Shown here piece by piece: positions 22,930 to 35,058 of a stretch of 64,000 nt of DNA; positions within the stretch are counted from its first letter, which is position 1; the number at the start of each line of letters is the position of its first letter. The DNA lies in assembly GCA_024704765.1 (NCBI GenBank), contig JAKMXF010000005.1:87829-151828 (forward strand). Direction: 5' to 3'. A model generated the notes under the pieces. The model was given only the letters and a program-made list of their open reading frames with translations. It searched no databases and was not told the DNA's origin. Origin of the DNA: Oopsacas minuta (taxonomy: Eukaryota; Porifera; Hexactinellida; Lyssacinosida; Leucopsacidae). The translations under genes and the position numbers were made by a program.

Positions 22930-25420
22930 AGAAGTGTAGTGGAGTTTATTGCCCAGAGTATTGGATATTTGAGAGAAAACATAGAGAAAGATAGCATCGC
23001 AGTATACTAAGAAGTTTAGTATATTACATTTTGAAAATTAGTATGTAGAATATTCATATAGTAATTGAGTAATTATTCAATGTGTATGTGTATTAGAAAC
23101 TTGAAGTTCCATAATATTAGTGTAAAATAATTTTAAATGAGGAGTTGAAGAAAATTGTTGATTTCTAAAAAGGTGACCAAAAATTACTCTGTCCGACATT
23201 CACAGAATATCTACCATATTTCATCAACCAACGTTCACAATGTTCAGAATCTTGTGTGCCCCCTAAATCCATCTAGTTGTGTGATAGAAAGTGATTTGTG
23301 CGACTTCTACACTAGTGAAATCCATAATATACTCATGTCTTGTGTCGAATGAAACACTTGTACTGTTGTCGATAAAAATCAGGGGAATCACAATATACTT
23401 ATACAATATTCCAATCAAACAGAGTTATAGCTAAATATTAGAGTAGGTATTGGGTAATCGCACTGAAAAATAGACCGATGACAGAGTTTTAGCATATAAA
23501 TAACAAATAACGAAAACATACAGTATTCTACCTCCAGACAGAGGGAGGGGCATAACTCATGAAAATGATTTAAACCCACTGATGAAACTTTTTTCCTATT
23601 GCACCAATATATATACAATCCAAAATTAGCACATTTTATTGGTGTCTCTCCAAAGGATTTAAACTCAATTTTTCAAGTGGTGAGATCGAAACTCTATAGA
23701 CGCTTGACAAATTGTGTGTTACGATTAAGAATTAGCAACTTACACAAACACAACTTCACATATCACAACCTACTGTGTCGCAGGGGGAGAGACTCGCCAA
23801 TTCAAATTCATCTCACATATGGTGATTTATTCAACACACCTTCATCCTCTCATTATACCCCAATGACACAGTATTTCCCTAAGATAGAAGAATTCAATAG
23901 TACAAGAAGTGAATTTCAAGTAATTAGATTCAATGGTTGTGTTGAGTAATATTTATATTAATGGAAAATATCTCTAGATTTGATAGCAAGATAAAAATAA
24001 CAAATTGAACGGATAGACTATTTAGAACAACAGTTACTACAGTTACGTTGCAGGTAGGACAAACTTTTAAGATTCTTAAAACAAGTAAAACATGTGTGTA
24101 TGTGTGTGCATTTGGAGTGTACTATCATAGTATCTATATATTTGGAGTGTATATAAATAAGGAAATTATAAACTATACCTTTCTTTCAATTTGATTACCT
24201 AAAGGGAGTAGCGATGCACAAATGCTATATTGATCAGCCAATATTGGATCATTTTAGTAGGGGGTTTATGTTAATAAGGCGCAAATGGTCCATTAAATCA
24301 ACATTAACATAAATTACTGAATTCTTTAATTAATGAACTTGTATGGTACATTCCAAGTCTACATGGAAGTAACTTAATAGGGAATATATTAAGTACATTT
24401 TCCCGATATATCAATACTTTGATCTTCACTGGTATAAATACTTAACTTTGGAACTATTTAGAAATAAATTCTAATCAACAACCTACAACTACAGGGTCGC
24501 AAACCTGTGCGTGGTGACCCTGGCCACCCTTTTTAACCAATTTGCTCCGAACTTATGAGAACATTGTAATAGTAAGTACACATTGTAATTACAATCTATA
24601 TAATTACCCGTTCACCCTTTATCTCAATTTAGTGCGAAAATGGGAGTCGTAGAAGGAGGCAGTGGCAACTACAGCGACGCTGCAGGAGACAACAACAACA
24701 ACAACAACAACCCATGTGACGCGTCTGTATCTGTGTCTGTGTCTGTCGTATTTCGTATTTTGTTTAGTCTGTGTTGTAATTATCGTATAGAAATTAAATA
24801 TATCTTACTTAGAATCAATTAAACAGCTTAATTGTAGAAAATTAGGGTAATAAGGAATGAATCTAACACTTAACTGTTGAGGTTGTAGTATAAAGTTAAA
24901 GAGGGTCTTGGGAGCACGCTCCCAATAAATCCCAGTCAAATATTCATAATGTCAACATTAGTAATCTAAACTCCATGGGAACCAGGAAATGTCAACTTTC
25001 TGGGCTAATTGCAAATCAAACGTTATTTCTTGCGATGGCTTGCGCTCCTGGACCTTACAGAAAGTTTACTGCCCCCATTGACCTGCATCCAGAACTACTT
25101 GCACACCAGATTGAATTTGACCCGACAAAGTCAGAAATTTGAAAATTCTCATAGATTAGTGGATATTTTTAGAATATGACTACACACATTCGTGAATATG
25201 AAGTTTGAATAAAGATTTTGGTAGTAGATGAGCATTACTATATGCATACCATCAGTGGCATCGTGTAGCCTTACAGTAATTACATAGTAAAAATTTTCAT
25301 AGATTCATTAATATATACGCCACATATATATTTAGCCCTTGAACCAGAGCGATCATGATCTTTGCAAGTTTGAGGATGGCCTTTGAAGAGTCTAAAGGTT
25401 CAATTCATATACGTATGTAT
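22930..25420. other. AT-rich region without confident genes
   Basis: The longest ORF (23599-23949, 116 codons) shows no recognised domain. Near 24490-24535 there is a GC-richer ACAGGGTCGCAAACC segment that resembles a hAT terminus but has no partner that I could find. An (AAC)n run and a (TCTGTG)n run lie at about 24690-24750. Confidence 0.45.
24690..24750. repeat. (AAC)n and (TCTGTG)n microsatellites
   Basis: Seven or so AAC triplets (24690-24710) followed by a short TCTGTG array. They create the Asn-run in the small ORF at 24640, which I do not regard as a gene. Confidence 0.85.
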
Positions 25421-26410
25421 TTACAATATTGATTGATTATGTGTTGTTAAATTATCTTGAAGACCAATAGACTGATGGCTGAGGATCAAAAGATTGACTA
25501 CATTGTTAGAATCAAACTTTAAGTCAACCAAATCTTTTCCGATCGAAATATTGTTTTTCATTATCCACTTTTGTAGCTCACGCCTTATACCAAACCTGAT
25601 AAAAAATATTTCCTTCAAAGTATTTATTGTGATGCCAATAGGGACTTCAATCTCTACTATTCTTTCAACTTCTTCAAGGTTTTCAATTACAACTCTTAGT
25701 TTTTCCAAATCATGATTATCTCCCGTAGTTCTATTCTGAAAAACAAATTTTCTATGGGATTCGGGGAGTCCACACAATAAATTAATACAGTATTGACCTT
25801 GAGCAATGTTACCTGTCTCGAGTGCAATTTGGAGGGGATAAGAAAGGGTAGTTAACTCTTCGGTACTTAAGGAAATAATTTCTTCCCCAATATTATCAGG
25901 TCTTAAAAATGGCAGAGGATCCACTAATGGTACATCAATTCCCTCAGATCCAGGTTCGTATTGAATAAGATCTTCGAATTTATTAGCAAAATTGGTTCCG
26001 TCATTTCTAACCAGGAAAGATATCCCCCAAATTTCATCTTTATTATTACGATCATTAAGTTGATACAAATGATCATCCAAATTTCCAAAATATAATTTAC
26101 TAGTGATTGAATATTCAAAGAACTTTACCCCAGATCGCTTTAATGAAGCAGAAACGATACTCTTGCCTTTAACTTTATAGAGTTGTACAACGCAGTTTCG
26201 TGAATTTTCTAAATTAGTCCAAGAATTGTTTGTAGTGTCAAATTTATATAGTGAGCACTGAACGGAATAGATGAATTCTTGAGCACGAGTGTTGAGTTGT
26301 GTTTGAGAATTTCTTGAATAAGCAACATTTCCAGCATTATTACCCATAGATTGAGGTTTATAAGAATGTATTCTGTTAGGCCCAAGAGGAACTTCGACTC
26401 TAGATGCCAT
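25421..26410 (-). CDS. EVH1/WH1 plus ubiquitin-like domain protein (Sharpin/HOIL-1-like)
   Basis: An intact 329-codon ORF, the only long one here not resembling a transposase. Residues about 47-160 look like an EVH1/PH-fold domain: SVQCSLYKFDTTNNSW near the start, VVQLYKVKGKSIVSAS, and WGISFLVRND followed by FANKFEDL at the end. Residues about 178-222 (SLSTEELTTLSYPLQIALET, QYCINLLCG) resemble the helical segment found next to the UBL in Sharpin and HOIL-1. Residues about 253-312 (VPIGITINTLKEIFFIRFGI, WIMKNNISIGKDLVDL, NVVNLLIL) look like a ubiquitin-like fold. In vertebrates this combination marks linear-ubiquitin ligase subunits; no NZF or RING follows here. It is intronless, so a retrocopy is possible. 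Domain calls are from pattern recognition only. Confidence 0.5.
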   Translation of the reverse strand: MASRVEVPLGPNRIHSYKPQSMGNNAGNVAYSRNSQTQLNTRAQEFIYSVQCSLYKFDTTNNSWTNLENSRNCVVQLYKVKGKSIVSASLKRSGVKFFEYSITSKLYFGNLDDHLYQLNDRNNKDEIWGISFLVRNDGTNFANKFEDLIQYEPGSEGIDVPLVDPLPFLRPDNIGEEIISLSTEELTTLSYPLQIALETGNIAQGQYCINLLCGLPESHRKFVFQNRTTGDNHDLEKLRVVIENLEEVERIVEIEVPIGITINTLKEIFFIRFGIRRELQKWIMKNNISIGKDLVDLKFDSNNVVNLLILSHQSIGLQDNLTTHNQSIL

Positions 26411-27825
26411 AATCTGATAATTAATGTGGTATCGAAGGAGGGTATATATTAGAATAACTAATAAATAAATGAAAACTGATAATAAACCCTATATTATGTA
26501 CATTCTTAAGAATGATCATACTTGCCAACCACCCAAGGATTTGAATCTGATCCAGAGAAAAAATTATTAAATCTAGGGTAAATATTGGATATTTCTGGCT
26601 ATTTTCATATAAAATATTGGAAAATCCATATTATATTTCTGTTTAAAAATAGAAATCCAGGGAAATGTAAAAATCCAAGGATTTCGAGAAAAATATCCAG
26701 GGAAACAATTAGTAGTTAAGTATTAATTATTTTAATCAGCCTGTCAACCATTCTCGAACTACGGCACTAGGAATCATGAGGGAAGGCATTTGCCCCCTCT
26801 TGGATCATAGATGTCCCACCTTAGATCGTGAGTGGCCCCCTTACATAGTCAAAACTCTAGTCTGCCCCACTTGCCAAATTATCTGGAAGAAACAACCTAT
26901 TCAAATTTGTACTTAATTGATAATCTATTAACACAATTAAGCGGAATTTATGCGAGTGTATGTAAGGTAGACACTTGCATACTTGGCAACTGTCCTGTTT
27001 TTTGCTAGACGTTCCGCTCTTTTGGACAAATGTTGAGGTCCAATGAAGCTAATGTTCCGCCAAAACCAAATCCTTAATTGTCCCGCTTCTTGGTAATCCA
27101 GTCTAATACAATTATGCTACGTCTCGCGATGTTCAGCAAATATATTGTCTTCGGCACAGCACTAAATAGGGAAAATATTCATAGTCATGGAATTGCGTTT
27201 TTGAGCTTCGAATATGTTAGGATTACATACATACTATGCAATCCAAAAATATATGTGATTGAAAGTCTATAGTGAATAAACTGGCTAGTCAAAGTTTATG
27301 GACAATAATCATCAAATTCAATTTGGCTGCTTTATATTTATTTTTGTTATTTCTTCTTCCACAGCCTAAATATAGCATTTCCTCATTCAATTGAAATATT
27401 AAATCTAATCAAATGGAGTTTCCGAAATATTTGTCCCTATCCAAAATGCAATAATGTCCAATTTGTCAATACAATGATACATTTAAATCTCTTATATATT
27501 TAAACTCGATGTATTTTTTAATGAATGAGGAACTGGTAAGAGCTGCATAGCTGAAATTTAGCAGGTGTATGGAAGGTAATGAATCTAGTAACATGTTCCA
27601 AGATCTGAGCAATCTCAAAAACCTTCCGACATAGGTGTCAAAATGTATTGGCCTATCAGAATTGAAGGTCTACCAATTGGGATCAGGGCGTTCGCTAGAT
27701 TTGGCTAGCCCGAGGCAGGAGCGGGGAATGAATAACAACTGGGACATGTTTTTACAAGCCGACAAATACAATTACAGAGTATAGAGGCTTAGTTCAAAAT
27801 GTTTGACTTAGTATATACGTATATA

Positions 27826-28030
27826 CTGTGGAGTCTCCTGAAACGGACACCCCGAGAAACACAATCCCTCTAATATGGATAAATGTTTTGCTTTTCTATT
27901 CTCATCTTTAGAGATTAAGACACCAAATTTGGCATGTGTACTCGTAGTGATATCTAGTCGTACACCTGACATTTGAAAGATTTCTGATATATATATTTTC
28001 ACACTTTTTGAGACCTCTGTATTACAGACC
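27826..28030. repeat. Pogo/Tigger-like terminal fragment
   Basis: ACTGTGGAGTCTCCTGAAACGGACAC at the left (only part quoted as motif) is the style of end seen in Tc1/mariner pogo-type elements, followed by GAGACCTCTGTATTACAGACC at the right. No transposase remains. The interval is probably a short remnant. Confidence 0.4.
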
Positions 28031-28379
28031 AATCAAATTGTAGGGTTTATAATTAGGCTTAATTGCATAAAATTAGTTCTGGTAGAGACCCGTGGAGTTC
28101 ATGTCGCCATATTAGCACCGTAATGTATTTGTATTGCATGTAGATAGTAATTCTATTGGTAAATACATGTTATTTAGTGTATATACACAATACACTTAAT
28201 TACCATATAATTAATCATATTATGAGTTAATGCGATAGCATGGACTATTCATTACATACAATGGATGTCAAGTAAGTTTATTGTAGTATACAATTTTTTT
28301 TCACATCCCCATGACTATTAGTAAGTTTGTGTATTTTATTTGCATTTCCCAGACTATAATATAAACAAATCTATTTTGG

Positions 28380-28700
28380 TTCTCTTGCATTCTTATTCCT
28401 GCCTCTAATCTAGGCCAATATATCACTGCGATGCTATTATGGGTTTTTTCTCCTGCATATATTCTTGCCAGTATCTAGACCAACCTATCCCCGCGAGGCT
28501 ACTATAGGTTTTTTCTCTTGTATTCTTATTCCTTCCTTGTAGTCTAACTCATACTATCCCTGCGAAGTGATTAAGCCTTTTTCTCCTGTATCATATCCCT
28601 CCTACTAATCTCTATCACTGTTTTCCAATACTTAACTTGCAAACTTGTTTCTTGTATTCGCATTCCTTCCCGCTATCTTGACTGTCATTCCGATGTTTTT
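28380..28700. repeat. Degenerate ~75-80 bp tandem repeat
   Basis: Units share TTTTCTCCTGTAT, ATTCCT.CC, a CTAATCTAG-like block and ATCCC.GCGA. Four diverged units can be followed by eye. Pyrimidine-rich on this strand; no coding content. Confidence 0.6.
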
Positions 28701-29088
28701 TCCCTTTTCTATGAATATTTCTCCTTTGTGGATTGTTGCTATTTGTGATTGTACTTGGGATTCCTCTCACTATCTGATTTGGTACTGTTGTTTAGCCAGC
28801 TAAAACACTGTCTCCCTGACCTTTCTCTTATTTATTTCTCTTATTTTCTTTTGCATTTCCAGTTTGGAACTTGAAATAAGACACTTGCATCTACCCTACT
28901 GAATATTCATTACTTGGATCGAATATTGATCATTGATGACGCTTTTCTGTCTAAGGTTTTATAATGGTAAATGGAAATTTCTCTGTTGTGCTAATGTCAC
29001 TTCTCAACCCTTTCTCTAAACACTTACTATCAATTAGTCTCTTCAATCAGCTAAGTTTCGGTGTACTAGTTTTTGGGTTTACTATCAT

Positions 29089-29140
29089 TGAAAATTTCGG
29101 AATACCGACAATTCGCACCTAATTTGATTGGTCAATTGAT
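29089..29140. repeat. Inverted repeat partner of 33192-33243
   Basis: TGAAAATTTCGGAATACCG followed by CAATTCGCACCTAATTTG and GGTCAATTGAT, repeated inverted at 33192-33243 with a few mismatches. It could be the TIR of an older element that enclosed the MULE fragment and family X, or two copies of one dispersed repeat in opposite orientation. No matching target duplication was seen. Confidence 0.6.
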
Positions 29141-29715
29141 TCCGAATATGATTTTTAGCATTATATAATCAATTTTTGTTGTTATTTATGTACATAAAGT
29201 AAAGAAATTTCAAAATGTTCGTATACTTTTAACGGCTACAGAGGTAATCGAGTGTTCGAATAGCGTATCGTGAATATTCGACTTAGAGAGTGACTTTCAA
29301 AACATACATAGGATACTTAGTAATACATAACACAAATTACTGGTTGATTAGGAGTAACCTAGGCGCCCGAAAGGTACCTATTGAGGACGCTTTGTGTCCG
29401 CAACCGCGTACCGCAAGGAAGTGTAGCTTGTATATGTTGAAAATTTGAACTATACAAGTAGTAAAGTATGGATTGCACAATCTGTGATCAAAGAATTTAT
29501 CCATACATTTGGAATAATACAAATAAAATCATTCCGGATTTATCATAATACAATTTGAAGCTGTTCTTCTATGGAAAATCTTTCTTATATTTCCCCACAT
29601 TGAGCTGGCCTAACTCTTCGTCATGTGTGTAGGCAGATTGCAGTCCTACAGACTGCACATGTCGTCAGATATTCTGTGTGAGGTGGAAGAAGCAGCACTT
29701 CACTACTGTGTTGGG

Positions 29716-30480
29716 CTAGACATGCTCAAAGCTGGTAATTGCGCCCTTCTCAAAGTCCAGGAGCATCTGTTGAGGCTGGGCAAGTGGACACAGTAGGCGG
29801 ATCTGTTCCCACATCCTCAGGTAGGCAGCCTCCGTCTTGTTGGGCAGTAGCACGAACAGGCTCGGTAACAAATGATCAGTCTTCATAGGATCATCTCCGC
29901 CACGGAGTACATGCACCACATACACCTGGGCGAAGAGTGGAGGTGCCGTCTTGAAGGTGCCATCAGCTAGCCAGATCTTGCTTCGCTGCAGCATCCCGAG
30001 GTTGTGTTGTGTCGCGAAGATGAAGAATCTGTGTACATCGTCTGCACCAGAGTCGTAGAGTAAGAACTGTTCTCCCTTGGCTGTCTGCTGGTAGACTGCT
30101 GGTAGAGCTAGCGCTGCTAGAGTGGTAAGCTGTGCTGGGGCTGCAAGTAAACTAGCACGTTGGCGTTGTATCATCCGCTTCAGGCTGTCCAGTTTGGGGA
30201 GTTTAGCAGCAGTACCCTCTGATGCAGTTTGCAAACTCTCGCTCACTATGTGGTGTGTGCTATCCTGGGACTCCCGTGCTTTCCTCTACATGCCTGCCTT
30301 CGCTTCACAACAACCCGCTGCCTGCTCGTCAGGCCCATGGGAGTGCTCATTCGTGCGCTTGACTATCACCATCCCTTTGGTAAGAACTCTAGCTTTGCAG
30401 ACTCCTCTTTGCTCACACAACCAATGCGTCACATCTCCAACTCTCCTCTGCACTCCAATAAATATTCATTCTCCGACAGC
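29716..30480 (-). pseudogene. FLYWCH/MULE transposase fragment, GC-richer
   Basis: The minus strand reads a FLYWCH-type zinc finger (HWLCEQRGVCKARVLT and HSHGPDE), a frame with one TAG, then the ORF 29716-30246: RMIQRQRASLLA, WLADGTFKTAPPLFAQVYVV, LPSLFVLLPNKTEAAYLRMW and LLDFEKGAITSFEHV. These match the N-terminal half of the Mutator-like transposase core, including the first D (DGTFKT) and second D (LDFEKGA). The gene stops there, so the C-terminal part with the final E is missing. Base composition is visibly richer in G and C than the surroundings, suggesting separate origin or late arrival. Confidence 0.7.
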
Positions 30481-30835
30481 TTATCTCCGCCACTTTGTAA
30501 CTTGATCGGCCTAAAAGTCGGCTGATCAAGAGGTTCCGCCATAAGGATTATTAGATTTCAAAGACACAAGTAATAAGTAATATTGAGAAAACGAATCTGA
30601 GTTAGAACTAGATCATTTCTATTTATGTCCGAGGATTGCAAATATCACAGGTGATCACATCCTGTTTACTACATTCCTCTTTACCAAGTATAGCCCTAAG
30701 AGTATTTACTTCGTGTGTATTTACTTAATACTTACTGTCGCAATCTTTAGAATTAATATCATTAAATGGATTCATGGAATCATGTCATCTAAAATTCGAA
30801 TTATCTATCCAATTAAGATTTTCCGTGTGTAGGTA

Positions 30836-33135
30836 TAACACTGCCCTGCGTCAAATTTGCTGATTATTATCCATGGGTTGTTTTTAGTTAACTTGAGTAT
30901 GCTGATTCTCAATCTGTCATCAGAATTCCCCTATCACGTCTCGTTTTTACTCAAATGTCATTTTAATGTAAGTCGATTTTTTTAAGTACACTTCCCTAGA
31001 ATAAATGATTATATTTGATACATGTGTGAATTTTTGTCTTTTGAAATAAACAGATGCGTGCTTTATTGCATTTTCTAATTAGTCCCTTTAACTCCATTCT
31101 TTTCTTCATAATTTTTTAATTTTTATTTTTGTTATATACAGCTTTATTGTACTATAGTCTACTATTTTGATATTTTATTATCATATGGCTTATCGGAGAA
31201 GGTGCAGTAATGATCCAGACGTCTTTTGTTATATTTGTGGGAGTTTTATTACTTCTAAACAAACTACGGCAATAACAGGATTTGTTAAAAAAGCATATTT
31301 AGAATATTTTGGAATGAGATTAGGTGATCAAGACAAAACATGGGCTCCACATACAGTGTGCCGATCTTGTGTAGAAAATTTGAGACAATGGACAAAAGGA
31401 ATCAGAAAGAGTTTAAGTTTTGGAATTCCAATGATATGGAGAGAGCCACAAAATCACATTAGCGATTGTTACTTTTGTATGGCGAATATTTCCGGATTCA
31501 ATGCTAAAACCAAGTCATTGATCAAGTATCCAAATTTACATTCAGCAATACGACCCGTTCCCCATTCTATTGATGTACCTGTTCCAAAATTTACTAATTT
31601 GGATGTTATCTCGGAAATTGATGATTGTGAAACTAGAGATTCATTAATTAGAGAAGATGAGGATTTTATTCCGTGTGTATTATCTCGTTCTAATTCTTCA
31701 CAGTTATTTAATCAGTCTGAATTAAATGATTTGGTACGTGATTTAGATTTACCTAAAGAATCTGCGGAGTTGTTAGGTTCTAGGCTAAAAGAAAAAAACT
31801 TGCTTCTCCCAGAAACAAAATTTTACTCATATAGGAACAGAGAGATCGAATTTTTGAAATATTTCATAATGGAAGACGGATTTGTGTTTTGTCATGATGT
31901 TTCACCGCTAGTTAATGCTCTTGGATGTCCGTATGTACCTAATGATTGGAGACTCTTTATTGATAGTTCAAAACAAAGTTTGAAATGTGTTCTACTTCAT
32001 AATGGCAACAAATTTAGTTCCATACCAATTGGACATTCAGTAAGTTTAAAGGAACGATATGATAACATGAAAATTGTGCTTCATAAAATTAATTATCACC
32101 AGCACAATTGGGTAATCTGTGGTGACTTAAAGATCATATGCATTCTTTTGGGAAAGCAATCAGGATATACAAAATACCCTTGTTTTTTATGCTTATGGGA
32201 CAGTCGTGCAAAGAGCTAACACTATTCTAGACAGAGCTGGCCAGCTAGAACCAATCTTAATGTTGGAGATAAGAACATTATTCACGAGCCTCTAGGGGAT
32301 CCTCTCAAGATTTTGCTTCCACCACTTCATATAAAATTAGGATTGATGAAACAGTTTGTAAGGGCATTAGATAAAGAAGGAAATTGTTTCAAATATATTA
32401 CCGAGAAATTTTACTACCTAAGTGATGAAAAAAGAAAAGCCGGTATATTCGACGGTCCTCAGATAAGACAACTTGTTCGAGATGATAATTTTCAAATTCT
32501 ATGATATGCAAAGAAAAATGTGCATGGAATGCATTTGTAGATGTCATGAAAAACTTCTTGGGAAATACGAAATCTCCTAATTATAAAATACTTGTGAATG
32601 AGTTGATTGAATCTTACAAGAATCTCGGCTGCAATATGAGTGTAAAAGTTCACTTTCTTCACAGTCATATTGACTATTTTCCAGAGAATCTTGGAGCTGT
32701 TTCCGAGGAGCAAGGTGAACGATTCCACCAAGACATAAAAACAATGGAAACACGATATCAGGGGAGGTGGGACGTTCATATGATGGCTGATTACTGCTGG
32801 TGCCTCAAGAGAGATTGTATTGATGTTATTCATGCTAGAATGTCAAAAAAACGGAAATTTACTCCTGATTCAGACTAATATATTCAAATTATTTATTAAC
32901 TAAGATTATATTATCAATAAAAATTTATAAATGGCAGATTTTCACTATTTTACTTGTAGAGGTATCATGCATTCATCGATAAATATACCAATATTTAAAA
33001 ATAATTTTGCAAAAAAACTAGACGTGATACGTATATTTTACAAAATTATTCAAAATCAGTATTAAAATGTGGATTAGAAAATGTTTTGCAATAACAATCA
33101 GCAAATAAAATTTTTTTTTCCGCAGGGCTGTGTAA
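30836..33135 (+). mobile_element. Family X DDE-like DNA transposon, nearly intact
   Basis: The ends TAACACTGCCCTGCG at 30836 and, inverted, TTACACAGCCCTGCG at 33135 bracket a 2.3-kb element with one gene. A deleted relative at 34152-35363 has similar ends (TAACACTGGGCAACAT type) and the same subterminal GATGCTGATTCC...ATCACGTC motif seen here at 30898-30948. The target duplication is not clear. I recognise the family as widespread in arthropods and cnidarians but cannot name the superfamily. Confidence 0.6.
31185..32878 (+). pseudogene. Family X transposase-like protein
   Basis: Start MAYRRRCSND at 31185 (an upstream in-frame ATG at 31167 also exists). N-terminal zinc-binding pattern: FCYICGSF, WAPHTVCRSC, PMIWREP and DCYFCMAN. 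The core has DWRLFIDSSKQSLKCVLL, WVICGDLKIICILLG, YPCFLCLWDSR, PPLHIKLGLMKQFV, GPQIRQL and GAVSEEQGERFHQD. D of FIDSS, D of GDLK and E/D of the last motif could be a DDE/D triad; this is inference. One TAA (32217-32219) and one frameshift at about 32500 are the only breaks in roughly 565 codons, so the copy is recent. Confidence 0.65.
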
Positions 33136-33792
33136 TTATTAGAAAATTGATTATTTACGTGTCTTAGATTAAATTAATTAACTAATATCATATCAATTGA
33201 CCAATCAAATTAGGTGCGAATTGCCGGTATCCGGAAAATTTCACCTCATGCTAGCCGCTTGGCTCGCTCGCGCTACGCGGTTGCGAATACTGTATTTGCT
33301 TGTAACTCGCCACATTGAGTTTGGAATTTTCTTTATCGTGGCATCAATCATTCATATATAAGTAATTGAATTAAATTCTGATTCAGGGCACATGAATACC
33401 CATGTAAAGCTGTTAAAAACAAGTCTCTACGTGTATTAAAGATTTCAACCATTTGTTTACTATATATTCATAAATATAACAAGTTTATTTATGATTAAAT
33501 TATAGTCAAAATCTCAAATCGTCTGTGTCGGCCTAGATTTTACTAAATTTACTTTAGTTGATTTTATAAATCTATTTTGTTCTACTAAATGTCCATTTTA
33601 GCAAAGAAAGATAATTTTGAATTTTACTAATATTTTAGACATTAAAATATGTGAAAATATAATTCTACGTTCTGTTTCCCCATATTTACCAAGTATAAGC
33701 TGTCCTGTAAGATAATTTTGATATGTTCACCAAAATGTATGAGAATATGATTAATAATTTGATAAATCAGTGTGTATATATTTAATAGAATG
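33136..33792. other. Non-coding gap with inverted repeat and GC-rich patch
   Basis: Contains the inverted repeat 33192-33243 and the GC-rich patch GCTTGGCTCGCTCGCGCTAC at about 33258. Similar GCAACCGCGTACCGC sequence occurs at 29399. No gene. Confidence 0.5.
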
Positions 33793-33800
33793 TATTAACC
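33793..33800. repeat. hAT target-site duplication, left
   Basis: TATTAACC, identical to 42414-42421 on the other side of the 8.6-kb element. Confidence 0.85.
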
Positions 33801-34605
33801 CAGCTGTCTCAAACTGCTGGCCCGCGGGCCGGATGCGGCCCGCAAACTCACTTTTTTTGGCCCGCGAAGCCTTGATGTATCTGGAGCAATATATGTGCAC
33901 TTTGGATCACTTTAATTATCTTTTAAATCTACCATGTATTCCATTCGTGATTGCCTTTATGTTTTTCCATTTATTTCAGATCCACCCTAAAATATATATT
34001 TCATATGACATTATAGAATGTTTGTGTCATTTATGCATTAATATAGTTTTGTTTCATTTCAGAAAAATGAACCGATTGTGCGAGATTATACTAGTTTTAA
34101 GGCCTCAATTACACAATAAGTGAAATGTGAGTATTCTTATTCATAGTTATGTAACACTGGGCAACATCAAATCTATTCCTCAAATGAAAATATATTACCT
34201 AGACTAGCTTTGGGATGCTGATTCCAAATCTGAAATCAGAATTGGTCTATCACGTCAGGATTTCAAGATATGAAAATTCACGAAATTCGGATATTGCATT
34301 GATTGGCACTATATTATAAGGTACTATACAGTACAAGTTAGGCCTATTGTACAATTTTCTTTTCCAGCGAATTGTTGGTCAACAATGCATATTATGTACG
34401 GTTAATATTAACATTATTTTGTAAATGTAATGTTCTATCTTTTGACAATTAATGCATTCTTGAGTGTTCTTAGCCATGGCTATAAGGAGGGGTTATTTAG
34501 CCTACTTGCGGGTGGATTGTAGACTGTATCGATAAACTAACAACATTACTGTTTTGCAGAATTTTTAGTTTGTAACTGATTGTGTATTTAAGCTTTTTGT
34601 TTACA

Positions 34606-35058
34606 ATGAATACGAGCAGAAGACAATGCACGAACCACCCGGATAACTTCTACTATATTTGCGGAAAATTTACGCCGAAGCCCCAACGAAGAAATATTGC
34701 CAATCGTGTCAAGATTGGCTACAAGTATTACTTTGGCTGCAAAGTTGGTGACCAAGACAAGAACTGGGCACCTCACATCTGCTGTACCGTCTGCTATGCC
34801 AGTCTAATCCAATGGCTTAATGGAAAGAAGAAATCCATGCCATTTGCGGTACCTATGATTTGGCGAGAACCTAAAAACCATACGTCGAATTGTTATTTTG
34901 CACAACAAATATTGCTGGATTTTCGACCTCTATACCGTGATGGAATCGCGGTATAGAGGTCGATTTAACCCAAACATGATGGGGGACTACTGCTGGTTTC
35001 TCCAGCGTGAAACTGACACTGAACATGCTCGAAAGAGCGAGTGTATAAAGCACTTTTG
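34606..35058 (+). pseudogene. Family X protein, internally deleted
   Basis: From MNTSRRQCTNHPD the N-terminal zinc region is intact (FYYICGKF, WAPHICCTVC, AVPMIWREP, SNCYFAQQ). The sequence then jumps through a 15-bp-arm hairpin straight into the C-terminal motif NMMGDYCWFLQRE that family X has just before its end. Roughly the central 400 codons are missing. No function is possible for the nuclease core. Confidence 0.7.
34923..34963. repeat. Perfect hairpin at the internal deletion junction
   Basis: Arms TCGACCTCTATACCG and CGGTATAGAGGTCGA (15 bp each) flank an 11-nt loop exactly where family X coding sequence is missing its centre. It suggests template switching or fold-back repair produced the deletion. 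Confidence 0.85.

Larger units (their letters stand above)
26411..29088. other. Non-coding region with repeat fragments
   Basis: No gene recognised. Contents: a CTTGCCAACC repeat with CCAGGG and AAATCC blocks at about 26515-26710, a repeat rich in CCGCT/TGTCC at 26965-27110 that resembles part of 7860-7960, a pogo-like end at 27826, and a degenerate tandem array at 28380-28700. Confidence 0.5.

Noticed and set aside
23599-23949. 116-codon ORF
   Set aside because: No recognisable motif and no neighbouring exon; left unannotated as a gene.
24640-24822. 60-codon ORF with an Asn run
   Set aside because: Created by AAC and TCTGTG microsatellites; no other support.
30122-30525. Two plus-strand ORFs rich in Ser, Pro and Leu
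   Set aside because: They are shadows of the minus-strand FLYWCH/MULE frame.
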